Shown: positions 17,704-26,532 of the stretch, in pieces
How the letters are laid out: each line of letters opens with the position of its first letter
Numbering within the stretch: position 1 is the stretch's first letter
Source: an uncultured Clostridia bacterium
GTDB lineage: Bacteria > Bacillota > Clostridia > Lachnospirales > Anaerotignaceae
NCBI GenBank assembly: GCA_944378105.1
Contig: CALWGC010000015.1
Span: 1-54,784, forward strand
DNA: 54,784 nt
Reading direction: 5' to 3'
Translations under genes and position numbers: made by a program
The notes under the pieces: generated by a model
What the model was told of the DNA's origin: nothing
Seen by the model: the letters and a program-made list of their open reading frames with translations, nothing else
Database searches by the model: none

Positions 17704-19839
17704 TTACTTGGTATCCCGCTGAAAATTCATCACTTCCAAAGCGCCGCTTCGGTCTGCTTTTAATAACACCGTACCCACACCCGTTTCCCCCGTCTGAGGT
17801 AACGTCAGGGGCACGCCGTCCACCCGTCCGTCTTTCAGAAGTTTTTTGGCCATGGCCCGGTCAATTTCTTTCCCGTTGGGGCTTAACGCGTCTTTCCAGA
17901 TGGAAAACTTGCATCCTCGCCTCCATCCGCCACAGAAAAACGCTTTACTGTTTTCAAACACGCCATTTTCTTTGCATAATGGACAAGTGCCAAGGCTTCC
18001 CTTCTGCTTTTTGCCCCGCTCAGCCTCAAACACCACCGTCTGGTCGGCCCCTTTGGCCTGCTCCACCAAAAAATAGACAAACCGGCCAATGCTGGCCATA
18101 AATTTTTCCCGCTCCAGCTTGCCTTTGGCAATGGAAGATAACCCCTTTTCCCATCGCCCCGTCGTCTGTGGACTTTTCAATTCCTCCGGTACCACTTGAA
18201 TCAGCTGCATTCCCTTTTGGGTGGGAATCAGTGCCTTTCCCTTTCGCACCACATACCCCACCTTCAAAAGCCGCTCGATGATGGCCGCTCGGGTGGCCGG
18301 GGTACCAAGGCCGCTGTCTTTCAGTTGTTCTTTCAAATCCTCTTCTTCCACAAATCGCCCGGCGTTTTCCATGGCCGATAACAGCGCCGCTTCCGTATAA
18401 GGTTTGGGCGGCGTCGTTTTCTTTTTTTCCACCTTCGCCCCAGAAACCACATACCGCTCTCCCTCGGCCAAAGGCGGCAATTTTTCTTCCTCTTTTTTCT
18501 TCTTTTTCTTTGTTTCCTCCATGCCATAATAGAGGATGTTCCACCCCAAATGGCGCACCACCATCCCCCGGGAATAAAAGGTCTCCCCGTCCACTTCTGT
18601 GGTCACTTTGGTTACGTCATATTCATAGGGCGGCAAAAACACCGCCAAAAACCGTAATGCAATCAAATGAAACACCTTCTGCTCCTCCGGCGGCAATTTC
18701 TCCACCGAAAGTCTACCGTCGGTGGGAATGATGGCGTGGTGATCGGTCACTTTGCCATTATCGATGATACGCTTGGAAAAAGGAATGGCCGGCAAATCGC
18801 AAATGTATTTCCCCCATTTTTCGTAAGCCGGGATGGCCGAAAGCTTCTGTAAAGTCTTTTGTACCTTTCCTTTCATATCCTCGCTCAAATACCGGCTGTC
18901 CGTACGGGGATAGGTAATCATCTTCCATTTTTCATATAAGTTTTGGGCTAGCGTCAGCGTTTTCTGGGCCGAAAAACCATATCGCGTGTTACAGTCCCTT
19001 TGTAACTCCGTCAAGTCATATAATAAAGGTGGCGCTTTTTTCATCTCTTCCACTTCCACCTTCGTAATGACGCCTTCTTGCCCCTTCACCTTGGCCGCAA
19101 TCTCTGCCGCCTTTTCCTGCTCAAAAATCTTGGTTTCGCTCACATCGCCCAAAAACCAGGTGCCCCGATAGGCGCCAAAATCGGCCACCACTTCCCAATA
19201 GTCTCGGCTGTCAAAGGCGTCAATCTCCTTTTGCCTTGCCACAATCATGGCCAGCGTTGGCGTTTGCACCCTCCCGATGGATAAAAGGGCATTGTATTGC
19301 AAACTATAGGCCCGGGAAGCATTCATCCCCACCAGCCAGTCTGCCTCCGCCCGGCATTGGGCCGAAAAATAAAGGTTATCATATTCTTTGCTGTCTTTGA
19401 GCCTTGCAAACCCTTCCCCAATGGCCTGGTCTGTCATGCTGCTAATCCAAAGCCGCTGCACCGGTTTTTTGCATCCCAAAATTTGATAGATATATCGAAA
19501 AATCAGCTCGCCTTCCCGGCCGCTATCAGTAGCACAAATGAGGGAAGTCACTTCCTTTTCGGCCATCAGTTCCTTTAATACCTTCAGCTGGTCTTTCGTC
19601 TTGGAAATGGCTTTCAATTTCAGCTCCTTTGGCATCATGGGCAGCACATCCATCCGCCATTTTTTCCATTGGGGTGTATAATCTTCTGGGTCGCACAAGG
19701 TCACCAAATGACCTACAGCCCAACTGACGATATAGTGTTCTCCCTCCAGGGCGCCCTGCCGCTTTCCTCGACATCCCAGCACTCGGGCAATGTCCCTTCC
19801 CACCGAAGGTTTTTCTGCAATCACCAAAATTTTTCCCAT
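17704..19839 (-). CDS. topB: DNA topoisomerase III
   Basis: TopB is a type IA topoisomerase that relaxes and decatenates DNA through a single-strand break. It has 711 residues. The TOPRIM domain begins KILVIAEKPSV, with the acidic motif ATDSGREGE at 103-111. The catalytic tyrosine is Y310 in ITYPRTDSRYL, and LLSIGRVQTPTLAM is near residue 186. A C-terminal zinc-ribbon-like part (CPLCKENG and CGGWRRGC, about 630-665) remains. It is the first gene of an operon with the CorA-like and lipoprotein genes. Confidence 0.95.
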   Translation of the reverse strand: MGKILVIAEKPSVGRDIARVLGCRGKRQGALEGEHYIVSWAVGHLVTLCDPEDYTPQWKKWRMDVLPMMPKELKLKAISKTKDQLKVLKELMAEKEVTSLICATDSGREGELIFRYIYQILGCKKPVQRLWISSMTDQAIGEGFARLKDSKEYDNLYFSAQCRAEADWLVGMNASRAYSLQYNALLSIGRVQTPTLAMIVARQKEIDAFDSRDYWEVVADFGAYRGTWFLGDVSETKIFEQEKAAEIAAKVKGQEGVITKVEVEEMKKAPPLLYDLTELQRDCNTRYGFSAQKTLTLAQNLYEKWKMITYPRTDSRYLSEDMKGKVQKTLQKLSAIPAYEKWGKYICDLPAIPFSKRIIDNGKVTDHHAIIPTDGRLSVEKLPPEEQKVFHLIALRFLAVFLPPYEYDVTKVTTEVDGETFYSRGMVVRHLGWNILYYGMEETKKKKKKEEEKLPPLAEGERYVVSGAKVEKKKTTPPKPYTEAALLSAMENAGRFVEEEDLKEQLKDSGLGTPATRAAIIERLLKVGYVVRKGKALIPTQKGMQLIQVVPEELKSPQTTGRWEKGLSSIAKGKLEREKFMASIGRFVYFLVEQAKGADQTVVFEAERGKKQKGSLGTCPLCKENGVFENSKAFFCGGWRRGCKFSIWKDALSPNGKEIDRAMAKKLLKDGRVDGVPLTLPQTGETGVGTVLLKADRSGALEVMNFQRDTK

Positions 19840-19967
19840 GGCCCTATCCTTTCTTTTTCTTCTAATGGTTGATTATACCATAACCAGGGGAAAAAGCAAA
19901 GCAGCGCTAAAATTTCCATCTTTTTCCTTTCCCCTCCAAAAAGAGAACATACATTCTTATTTTTCTC

Positions 19968-19997
19968 TTGACAAATCTGTCCATTTTACGGTAATGT
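19968..19997 (+). promoter_or_regulatory. parE-parC promoter
   Basis: TTGACA, 18 bases and TAATGT lie 62 bases before the parE start. The region between topB and parE is otherwise empty. Confidence 0.65.
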
Positions 19998-20059
19998 AAT
20001 AGAGATACGAAAGGAAACGGCGGTTTTGACCGCCAAATGAGATAAAGTAGGTGCAAACC

Positions 20060-22030
20060 ATGTCACAAAAAAAGACGTATAACAACGAAAGCATCACCGC
20101 CCTGAAGGGCGCCGACCGAGTGCGTCTGCGCCCCGGGGTTATTTTTGGCTCCGACGGATTGGACGGTTGTGCCCATTCGTTTTTCGAAATTTTATCCAAC
20201 TCCATCGACGAGGCCCGGGAAGGCTTTGGCACCCAAATCGAAGTGATTCGCCACAGCGACCACTCCATCACCGTCAAAGACCACGGCCGTGGTATCCCCG
20301 TCGATTTCAACCAAAAAGAAAATTGCTATAACTGGGAATTGGTCTTTTGCGAACTGTACGCCGGCGGGAAATATCAAAATAATACCGCCGATACCTATTC
20401 CTTTTCTTTGGGCCTAAACGGCCTTGGCACCTGTGCCACCCAGTATGCCTCCCGCTATATGGATGCCGATATTTACCGGGACAACACCCACTATCACCTC
20501 CATTTTGAACGGGGCGAAAACGTGGGCGGCCTCACCAAAGAGCCCTATAGCGGCAAAGAAACCGGCACCACCATCACTTGGCAGCCGGACCGGGATGTGT
20601 TCACCGATATCAATATCCCCCTGGACTATTTCCAGACCACCATCAAAAAACAGGCCATCGTAAACCCCGGCATCACCTTCCTTCTCACCGATGAAGCAAG
20701 CGGCGAAACGTATCCCTATCTTTACGCCCAAGGCATTCGAGATTATCTGGAAGAACTTTGCCAAGGCACCACACCGCTGACCCCCATCTGTTTTTGGGAA
20801 CAGGAAACAAAAGGCCGGGACCGGGCCGACAAAGAAGAATATCAACTGAAATTTCAAGTGGCCTTTGCCTTCCATAATGAAGTCAATGTCATTGAATATT
20901 TCCATAACTCCAGTTTCTTGGAGCATGGCGGCGCCCCCGATAAGGCCGTCCGCAGCGCCTTTGTCTATGCCATCGACCAATACGCAAAGCAAAACAACCT
21001 TTATAAAAAGGACGAAAAGAAAATCACTTTCTCCGACGTGGAAGACAGTCTCCTTCTGGTCATCAGTTCCTTTTCCACCATGACCAGCTATGAAAACCAG
21101 ACAAAAAAATCCATCACCAATAAATTCATCCAGGAGGCCATGACCGACTACCTGAAAGCCCAGTTGGAAGTTTATTTCATCGAAAATAAACTGGACGCCG
21201 ACAAAATTGCGTCCCAAGTCTTGGCCAATAAGCGTAGCCGGGAAACGGCGGAAAAAACCAGAACGGCCATCCGCAAAAAATTGACCGGCAACCTGGATAT
21301 GAGTAACCGTGTGGAAAAATTTGTCAACTGCCGTACCAAAGATGTCACCCGCCGGGAAATTTATATCGTGGAAGGCGACTCTGCCCTGGGCGCCTGCAAG
21401 CAGGGCCGGGACGCAGAATTTCAGGCCATCATCCCCGTCCGGGGCAAAATCTTAAACTGCCTGAAAGCCGATTACGACAAAATCTTTAAAAACGACATTA
21501 TCACCGACTTATTGCGGGTACTAGGCTGTGGCGTTGAGATGAAAACCAAGCATAGCGACTTTAACGCCTTTGATTTAAGCCAACTGAAATGGAGTAAAAT
21601 CATCATCTGCACCGATGCCGATGTGGACGGTTACCAAATCCGTACTTTGATTTTAACCATGCTCTATCGCCTGGTGCCAACGCTGATTAAAGAAAAGAAA
21701 GTCTTCATCGCCGAATCTCCGCTTTATGAAATCACCTCCGGCAAAGATACCTTCTTTGCCTATACCGAAACGGAAAAAGCGGAAATCTTGTCGAAAATCA
21801 AAGGAAAATATGCCATCCAACGCTCCAAAGGTCTGGGCGAAAACCAGCCGGAAATGATGTGGGAAACCACCATGAACCCGGCCACCCGCCGTCTCATTCA
21901 AGTGCTGCCGGAAGATGCCCGCTTTACCCAGGAAAAATTTGACCTGCTTTTGGGCGATAACTTAAAAGGCCGCAAAGAATATATCGAGCAAAACGGCCAT
22001 CGGTATATCGACTTTTCGGAACTTAGTTAA
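20060..22030 (+). CDS. parE: Type IIA topoisomerase ATPase subunit (divergent ParE/GyrB)
   Basis: This subunit binds ATP and drives strand passage with the ParC partner downstream. It has 656 residues. The GHKL ATPase shows NSIDEA (E51), KDHGRGIP (D74) and GLNGLGT. A transducer domain follows, then the TOPRIM domain with VEGDSALGACKQGRD and DADVDGYQIRTLIL. Several signature blocks deviate from canonical GyrB/ParE: GLNGLGT instead of GLHGVGA, EGDSALGA instead of EGDSAGGS, and the transducer block usually reading EGLTAVIS is DSLLLVIS. The start is the ATG at 20060 after TAGGTG; an in-frame GTG nine bases earlier overlaps that site. It is followed after 12 bases by parC. Confidence 0.88.
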   Translation: MSQKKTYNNESITALKGADRVRLRPGVIFGSDGLDGCAHSFFEILSNSIDEAREGFGTQIEVIRHSDHSITVKDHGRGIPVDFNQKENCYNWELVFCELYAGGKYQNNTADTYSFSLGLNGLGTCATQYASRYMDADIYRDNTHYHLHFERGENVGGLTKEPYSGKETGTTITWQPDRDVFTDINIPLDYFQTTIKKQAIVNPGITFLLTDEASGETYPYLYAQGIRDYLEELCQGTTPLTPICFWEQETKGRDRADKEEYQLKFQVAFAFHNEVNVIEYFHNSSFLEHGGAPDKAVRSAFVYAIDQYAKQNNLYKKDEKKITFSDVEDSLLLVISSFSTMTSYENQTKKSITNKFIQEAMTDYLKAQLEVYFIENKLDADKIASQVLANKRSRETAEKTRTAIRKKLTGNLDMSNRVEKFVNCRTKDVTRREIYIVEGDSALGACKQGRDAEFQAIIPVRGKILNCLKADYDKIFKNDIITDLLRVLGCGVEMKTKHSDFNAFDLSQLKWSKIIICTDADVDGYQIRTLILTMLYRLVPTLIKEKKVFIAESPLYEITSGKDTFFAYTETEKAEILSKIKGKYAIQRSKGLGENQPEMMWETTMNPATRRLIQVLPEDARFTQEKFDLLLGDNLKGRKEYIEQNGHRYIDFSELS

Positions 22031-22042
22031 GGAGAAAAAACC

Positions 22043-24274
22043 ATGCCAAAAAAGAAACCAACTGCCCCCGCCCCTGTGGTGGAGCAGATTACCCCACAAC
22101 CCATCACCGATACCCTGGAACTGAACTATATGCCCTATGCCATGAGCGTTATCGTCTCCCGGGCCATCCCGGAAATTGATGGCCTCAAACCGGCCCATCG
22201 TAAACTCCTTTACACCATGTATCAAATGGGCCTCATGAGCGGCCCCCGGGCCAAAAGTTCTAAAGTGGTGGGCCAAACCATGCAGTTAAACCCCCATGGC
22301 GATGCTGCCATCTATGAAACACTGGTGCGTTTGACCGAAGGAAACGGCGCCCTGCTGCACCCCTTTGTGGATAGCAAAGGAAACTTTGGCAAGCAATATT
22401 CCCGGGATATGGCCTATGCCGCCCCCCGGTATACAGAAGTGAAGCTTGCCCCCATCTGCGCCGAACTTTTTGCCGATATTGATAAAAACACAGTGCCCTT
22501 CGTCGATAACTTCGACGCCACCATGAAAGAGCCCCTGCTCTTACCCACCACATTCCCCAATATTTTGGTCAACCCCAACCAGGGCATTGCCGTCGGCATG
22601 GCCAGCGCCTTTTGCTCCTTCCATTTGCAGGAAGTCTGCGCCGCCACCATCGCCTACATCAAAAATCAAAACTGCACCCTCTCCAACTATCTCCAAGGCC
22701 CCGATTTTTCCACCGGCGGTGAACTGCTTTATGACGAAGCAGAAATGAACCGGATTTATGAAACGGGCCGGGGCAGTTTTAAACTGCGTTGTACCTATAC
22801 CTATGACGAAAAAAATAACTGTATCGAAGTCACCGAAATCCCCTATACCACCACCGTTGAAGTGATTATTGATAAAATCATTGCCTTGGTGAAAGCGGGA
22901 AAAATCAAAGAAATCACCGACGTCCGGGACGAAAGCGACCGTAACGGCCTGAAACTGGCCATCGACGTGCGGAAAAATACAAAGGTAGATGTGCTGATGC
23001 ATAAACTCTACCAGCAAACGCCCCTTCTCGATAGTTTCAGCTGTAACTTCAACCTCCTCATCGATGGCACCCCAAAAACCTTGGGCATCAAAGGCATTTT
23101 GGAAGCCTGGCTCCAATTTCGCATCACATCCCTGCGGGGACAGCTGGCCTTTGACATCGAAAAGAAAGGCAAAAAGCTGCATCTGTTAGAAGGCTTGGAA
23201 CAAATCCTCTTGGACATCGACAAAGTCATCCGTATCATTCGCGAAACAGAAAAGGAAAGTCAGGTCATCCCCAACTTGATGGCCGCCTTCTCCTTGGACC
23301 AGGCCCAGGCCGAATATATTGCCGAAATCAAACTGCGTAACATCAACCGGGAATATATCTTAAACCGGACCAAAGAAAAAGGCGATTTGGAAACAGAATT
23401 GCAGCGCTTGAAAGAAACCCTGGAAAGCGAGCAAAAAATCCGCGCTCTCATCTGCCAACAGTTAAAACAGGTGGCCAAAAAATATGGCAAACCGCGCCAA
23501 ACCCGCATCGTCCCTGTAGACGAAGTGGAAACACCACCGCAAGAAGACTTTGTGGAAGACTATGGCATCAAACTGTTTTTAACAGAAGAAAACTATTTCA
23601 AAAAAATCACCCTCGTTTCCATGCGAGCCGCCGGGGAACAAAAACTGAAAGAAGAGGATAAAATCCTCCTCACCTGCGACACCACCAATGCCGCCGATAT
23701 TTTGTTCTTCTCTGACCAGCAAAACGTCTATAAAATGAAGGCCAATGATCTGGCCGAATGTAAAGCCAGCAGCATGGGCGACTACCTGCCCAACCTCTTA
23801 AACCTGGCCTATGGCGAAAAAATTCGTTTTCTGGTGCCCACCACCGATTACAGCGGCCAGTTGATTTTCTTCTTTGAAAACGGCAAAGCCGCCAAAGTGC
23901 CCTTAAGCGCTTACCAAACCAAGACCAACCGGAAAAAACTGATGAACGCCTACTCTGCCAAAAGCCCCTTGTTGGCCATGTTCTATGCGCCGGAAGAAAT
24001 GGATCTGATTTTGCTGCGAGACCACGATAAAGCCTGTCTCTTTTCCACGGCACTTTTGCCCCTTTCTTCCACCAAAAGCGCCGGCGGGGTACAGGTCTAT
24101 ACCTTAAAGAAAAATAGCCGCATTACGGCCATTGCCGATGCCGCTTCCCTGCCCCAGGAATGGAAACAATATTTTGCCACAACAAAAATTCCTTCCACCG
24201 GCCATTTTCTAAACGAGGAGCAAAAAGAAGCCCTTCTGGCCTTCTTCGCTCTGCCACAAACAGAAAAGGAATGA
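22043..24274 (+). CDS. parC: Type IIA topoisomerase cleavage subunit (ParC/GyrA-like)
   Basis: This subunit cuts and rejoins both DNA strands; the catalytic tyrosine is Y130 in AAPRYTE. It has 743 residues: a winged-helix/tower region (30-480) and a C-terminal beta-rich part (about 510-740) shorter than a full GyrA beta-pinwheel and lacking an obvious GyrA box, which favours topoisomerase IV over gyrase. The quinolone-determining region reads NPHGDAAIYE: the usual serine is alanine (A88), while the acidic E92 is kept. It forms an operon with parE, closed by a terminator. Confidence 0.88.
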   Translation: MPKKKPTAPAPVVEQITPQPITDTLELNYMPYAMSVIVSRAIPEIDGLKPAHRKLLYTMYQMGLMSGPRAKSSKVVGQTMQLNPHGDAAIYETLVRLTEGNGALLHPFVDSKGNFGKQYSRDMAYAAPRYTEVKLAPICAELFADIDKNTVPFVDNFDATMKEPLLLPTTFPNILVNPNQGIAVGMASAFCSFHLQEVCAATIAYIKNQNCTLSNYLQGPDFSTGGELLYDEAEMNRIYETGRGSFKLRCTYTYDEKNNCIEVTEIPYTTTVEVIIDKIIALVKAGKIKEITDVRDESDRNGLKLAIDVRKNTKVDVLMHKLYQQTPLLDSFSCNFNLLIDGTPKTLGIKGILEAWLQFRITSLRGQLAFDIEKKGKKLHLLEGLEQILLDIDKVIRIIRETEKESQVIPNLMAAFSLDQAQAEYIAEIKLRNINREYILNRTKEKGDLETELQRLKETLESEQKIRALICQQLKQVAKKYGKPRQTRIVPVDEVETPPQEDFVEDYGIKLFLTEENYFKKITLVSMRAAGEQKLKEEDKILLTCDTTNAADILFFSDQQNVYKMKANDLAECKASSMGDYLPNLLNLAYGEKIRFLVPTTDYSGQLIFFFENGKAAKVPLSAYQTKTNRKKLMNAYSAKSPLLAMFYAPEEMDLILLRDHDKACLFSTALLPLSSTKSAGGVQVYTLKKNSRITAIADAASLPQEWKQYFATTKIPSTGHFLNEEQKEALLAFFALPQTEKE

Positions 24275-24290
24275 GTTTTCCTTTTGTCCA

Positions 24291-24333
24291 AAAAAACAGC
24301 AGGAATCCTTTTTACGGATTCCTGCTGTTTTTT
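24291..24333. terminator. Bidirectional terminator parC / CorC-type gene
   Basis: A stem of about 18 bp (AAAAAACAGCAGGAATCC with its complement) is flanked by T-runs in both directions between two convergent genes. Confidence 0.92.
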
Positions 24334-25666
24334 ATTGCTCCTCGTTTTTTTTGCCTTGGTCCACTTTTCTCACTGTGGCCACCACAATGCGCCGGTCTTT
24401 GATTTTTTCCACATGGATGAACAGCCCATAGGCTTCCACATCAAAAACGGTGCCGTCTTTGGGGATAGTCCGCAACTGACTAAAGACCAGACCGCCCAAT
24501 GTATCAAAAGGCAAATCATCCGGTAACGTCATCCCCAGTGCTTCGGCCACTTCCTCGATTTCTGCGCTGCCGCCTACGCGCCAAAGCCCTTCTTCCAGCT
24601 GCTCAATCTCTTCCGGCTCTTCCAAGTCAAACTCGTCATAAATATTGCCCACAATTTCTTCCAATAAATCTTCCATGGTCACAAGCCCCGCCGTATTGCC
24701 ATATTCGTCCACCACAATGGCAATAGGGGTTTTCTGTTTTTGTAAGTCCTGCATCAAAATAGAAGCTTTCAGCGTATCTGGCACAAAATAGGCCGGACGC
24801 ATCCATGTTCTGATGTCCTGGGCCTTTTCGCCGCGGCCCAACAAAAAGTCTCTGGCATTTAAAATCCCTACAATATGATGCAAATCTTTTTCATACACCG
24901 GATAGCGGGAAAGCCCGGTGCGGCGAATGGTTTCTTCCACTTCCTCCTCGCTGGTCTCTGTGGAAAAAGCCACCACATCCGACCCATGTACCATCACATC
25001 CCCCACCACCGTGTCGCCAAAGTCAAACACGTTTTCAATCCATTCTCGCTCTTCCCGCTCAATGGCACCCTTGGCCTCGCCCAAGTCCACCATCATCCGA
25101 ATCTCTTCCTCCGTCACCGTTTCCTCTTGTGCCTCTGTGTTCAAATGCAGCACTTTTAACACCGCATTGGTGGAAAAGGACAAAAACAAAATGGCAGGGC
25201 GCATCACCTTCGCTAAAATGCTTACCACCCCGCAAGAAAACTTCGCCACCTCCATGGGCTTTTGCATGGCAATCCGCTTTGGCGTCAGTTCCCCCAGCAC
25301 CAATGTAAAATACGATAAAATCACCGTAATCAAAATCACCGATATGGTGTCCAGCACCGAAACGGAAACACTTGTCAGCCCAAGATCCTGAACCAAAAAC
25401 CCAACCAAATATTGGGAAAAACTATCGGCTGCAAAGGCACTGGCCAAAAACCCCGCCAGGGTAATCCCAATTTGTATGGTGGATAAAAACCCCGACGGTT
25501 CCTCCACCAGCGCCAATAATTTTTTTGCTTTTCGATCTCCGCCTTCTGCCATTTTCTTTAACTTATTGGGGCTTAAAGAAATGACGGCAATTTCTGTCAT
25601 GGCAAAAAAGGCGTTTAGCCCAATCAAAACCACCTGTAACAATAATTGTTGGATCAGTTGTTGCAT
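24332..25666 (-). CDS. CNNM/CorC (HlyC) family transporter
   Basis: The protein has 444 residues in the order DUF21/CNNM membrane domain (four segments, residues 1-185; FFAMTEIAVISLS and GELTPKRIA are signature blocks), a paired CBS module (about 200-330), and a CorC_HlyC C-terminal domain (about 345-430, RTIPKDGTVFDVEAYGLFI-like). Family members mediate Mg or Co efflux or exchange; nucleotides bind the CBS pair. The start MQQLIQQLLL follows AAAGGAGAG; an in-frame ATG 15 codons earlier lacks one. A promoter is 230 bases upstream, with a small ORF in between. Confidence 0.9.
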   Translation of the reverse strand: MQQLIQQLLLQVVLIGLNAFFAMTEIAVISLSPNKLKKMAEGGDRKAKKLLALVEEPSGFLSTIQIGITLAGFLASAFAADSFSQYLVGFLVQDLGLTSVSVSVLDTISVILITVILSYFTLVLGELTPKRIAMQKPMEVAKFSCGVVSILAKVMRPAILFLSFSTNAVLKVLHLNTEAQEETVTEEEIRMMVDLGEAKGAIEREEREWIENVFDFGDTVVGDVMVHGSDVVAFSTETSEEEVEETIRRTGLSRYPVYEKDLHHIVGILNARDFLLGRGEKAQDIRTWMRPAYFVPDTLKASILMQDLQKQKTPIAIVVDEYGNTAGLVTMEDLLEEIVGNIYDEFDLEEPEEIEQLEEGLWRVGGSAEIEEVAEALGMTLPDDLPFDTLGGLVFSQLRTIPKDGTVFDVEAYGLFIHVEKIKDRRIVVATVRKVDQGKKNEEQ

Positions 25667-25719
25667 GTTTCTTTTCTCTCCTTTTTTCTTTCTCCGATTC
25701 CAGAATACCACTTATCCGC

Positions 25720-25857
25720 TCACTCTCGTTTCCAGAAAAAAGGCCGCAAAAAAGCATCTCCTGCCCTCGCTTGCTTTGGCAGACCATGCCCCATCCGCTT
25801 TGTTTTTTGCATTTTCGGTTTTGGGTTGTCGCTCTCTTCAGCGGCTTCCTGTTCCAT
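25720..25857 (-). CDS. Possible 45-residue leader or small protein upstream of CorC gene
   Basis: Between the promoter and the CorC-type gene lies a 45-codon ORF (MEQEAAEESDNPKPKM... ending ...PFFWKRE). It starts 11 bases after GGAAAGGAG and is the first AUG of the transcript. It ends 53 bases before the next gene. The product is hydrophilic and basic in its second half, with no signal peptide or known domain. It could be a regulatory leader peptide, by analogy with leader ORFs known upstream of enterobacterial Mg transporter genes, or a small protein. I did not recognise it. Confidence 0.5.
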   Translation of the reverse strand: MEQEAAEESDNPKPKMQKTKRMGHGLPKQARAGDAFLRPFFWKRE

Positions 25858-25896
25858 GAAATAAGTTGCTCCTTTCCTTGTTTTTCATTGGCCCTC

Positions 25897-25926
25897 ATCA
25901 TAACAAAGCTTTGCCCAGATTGTCAA
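25897..25926 (-). promoter_or_regulatory. Promoter of CorC-type gene
   Basis: On the minus strand TTGACA, 18 bases and TATGAT. The resulting leader is about 225 bases long. Confidence 0.8.
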
Positions 25927-25964
25927 ATTTCATTCTTGTTTCTAAGAAAAACCAACGGGCTGCA

Positions 25965-26018
25965 AAACAAAAAATGCCATGGCAAATAGGCTGTTTTTTC
26001 CCTTTCTTTGCCATGGCA
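25965..26018 (-). terminator. Riboflavin operon terminator
   Basis: A 12-bp stem (TGCCATGGCAAA / TTTGCCATGGCA) with a 20-base loop is followed on the minus strand by TTTTTTGTTTTG, 35 bases after the ribH stop. Each arm is itself a palindrome around CCATGG. Confidence 0.8.
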
Positions 26019-26053
26019 ATCTCTTTTTTAGCCCGAAATCGACTTTTGTATTT

Positions 26054-26518
26054 TTACGCCATTTGTTTCATCAAATTGGCCATTTCAATGGCGCTGACGG
26101 CTGCATCAAAGCCTTTGTTGCCGGCCTTGGTCCCGGCCCGTTCGATGGCCTGTTCAATGTTATCGGTGGTCAATACGCCAAACAGTACTGGAATTTCGCT
26201 CTTTAACCCCACCTGGGCCACGCCTTTGGACACTTCGGCACACACATAGTCATAGTGGCTGGTCGACCCACGAATGACGGCCCCCAGACAAATCACCGCG
26301 TCATACTTTCCGCTTTCGGCCATTTTCTGTGCCGCCAACGGAATTTCAAAGGCCCCCGGCACCCAGGCCAGCGTCATGTCCTCTTCCTTTACCCCGTGGC
26401 GCAAACAAGCGTCTTCTGCCCCACCAATCAAACGAGAAACGATAAATTCATTAAACCGGGAAGCTACGATGCCAATCCGTAACCCTTGTCCCAACAAATT
26501 GCCTTCCAATGTTTTCAT
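26054..26518 (-). CDS. ribH: 6,7-dimethyl-8-ribityllumazine synthase
   Basis: RibH condenses the ribityl-aminouracil intermediate with 3,4-dihydroxybutanone 4-phosphate. It has 154 residues, the usual length for the capsid-forming subunit. Motifs: VASRFNEFI near the N-terminus, [22 protein letters not shown] with the active-site histidine, and FGVLTTDN. It is the last gene of the riboflavin operon, 14 bases after ribBA, with AGGAGAAGG before the start. Confidence 0.97.
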   Translation of the reverse strand: MKTLEGNLLGQGLRIGIVASRFNEFIVSRLIGGAEDACLRHGVKEEDMTLAWVPGAFEIPLAAQKMAESGKYDAVICLGAVIRGSTSHYDYVCAEVSKGVAQVGLKSEIPVLFGVLTTDNIEQAIERAGTKAGNKGFDAAVSAIEMANLMKQMA

Positions 26519-26532
26519 ATCCCTTCTCCTCC

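Noticed and set aside
25667..25926. An M-box (Mg riboswitch) before the CorC-type gene
   Set aside because: The conserved M-box core sequences are not present in the leader, and a small ORF occupies most of it.
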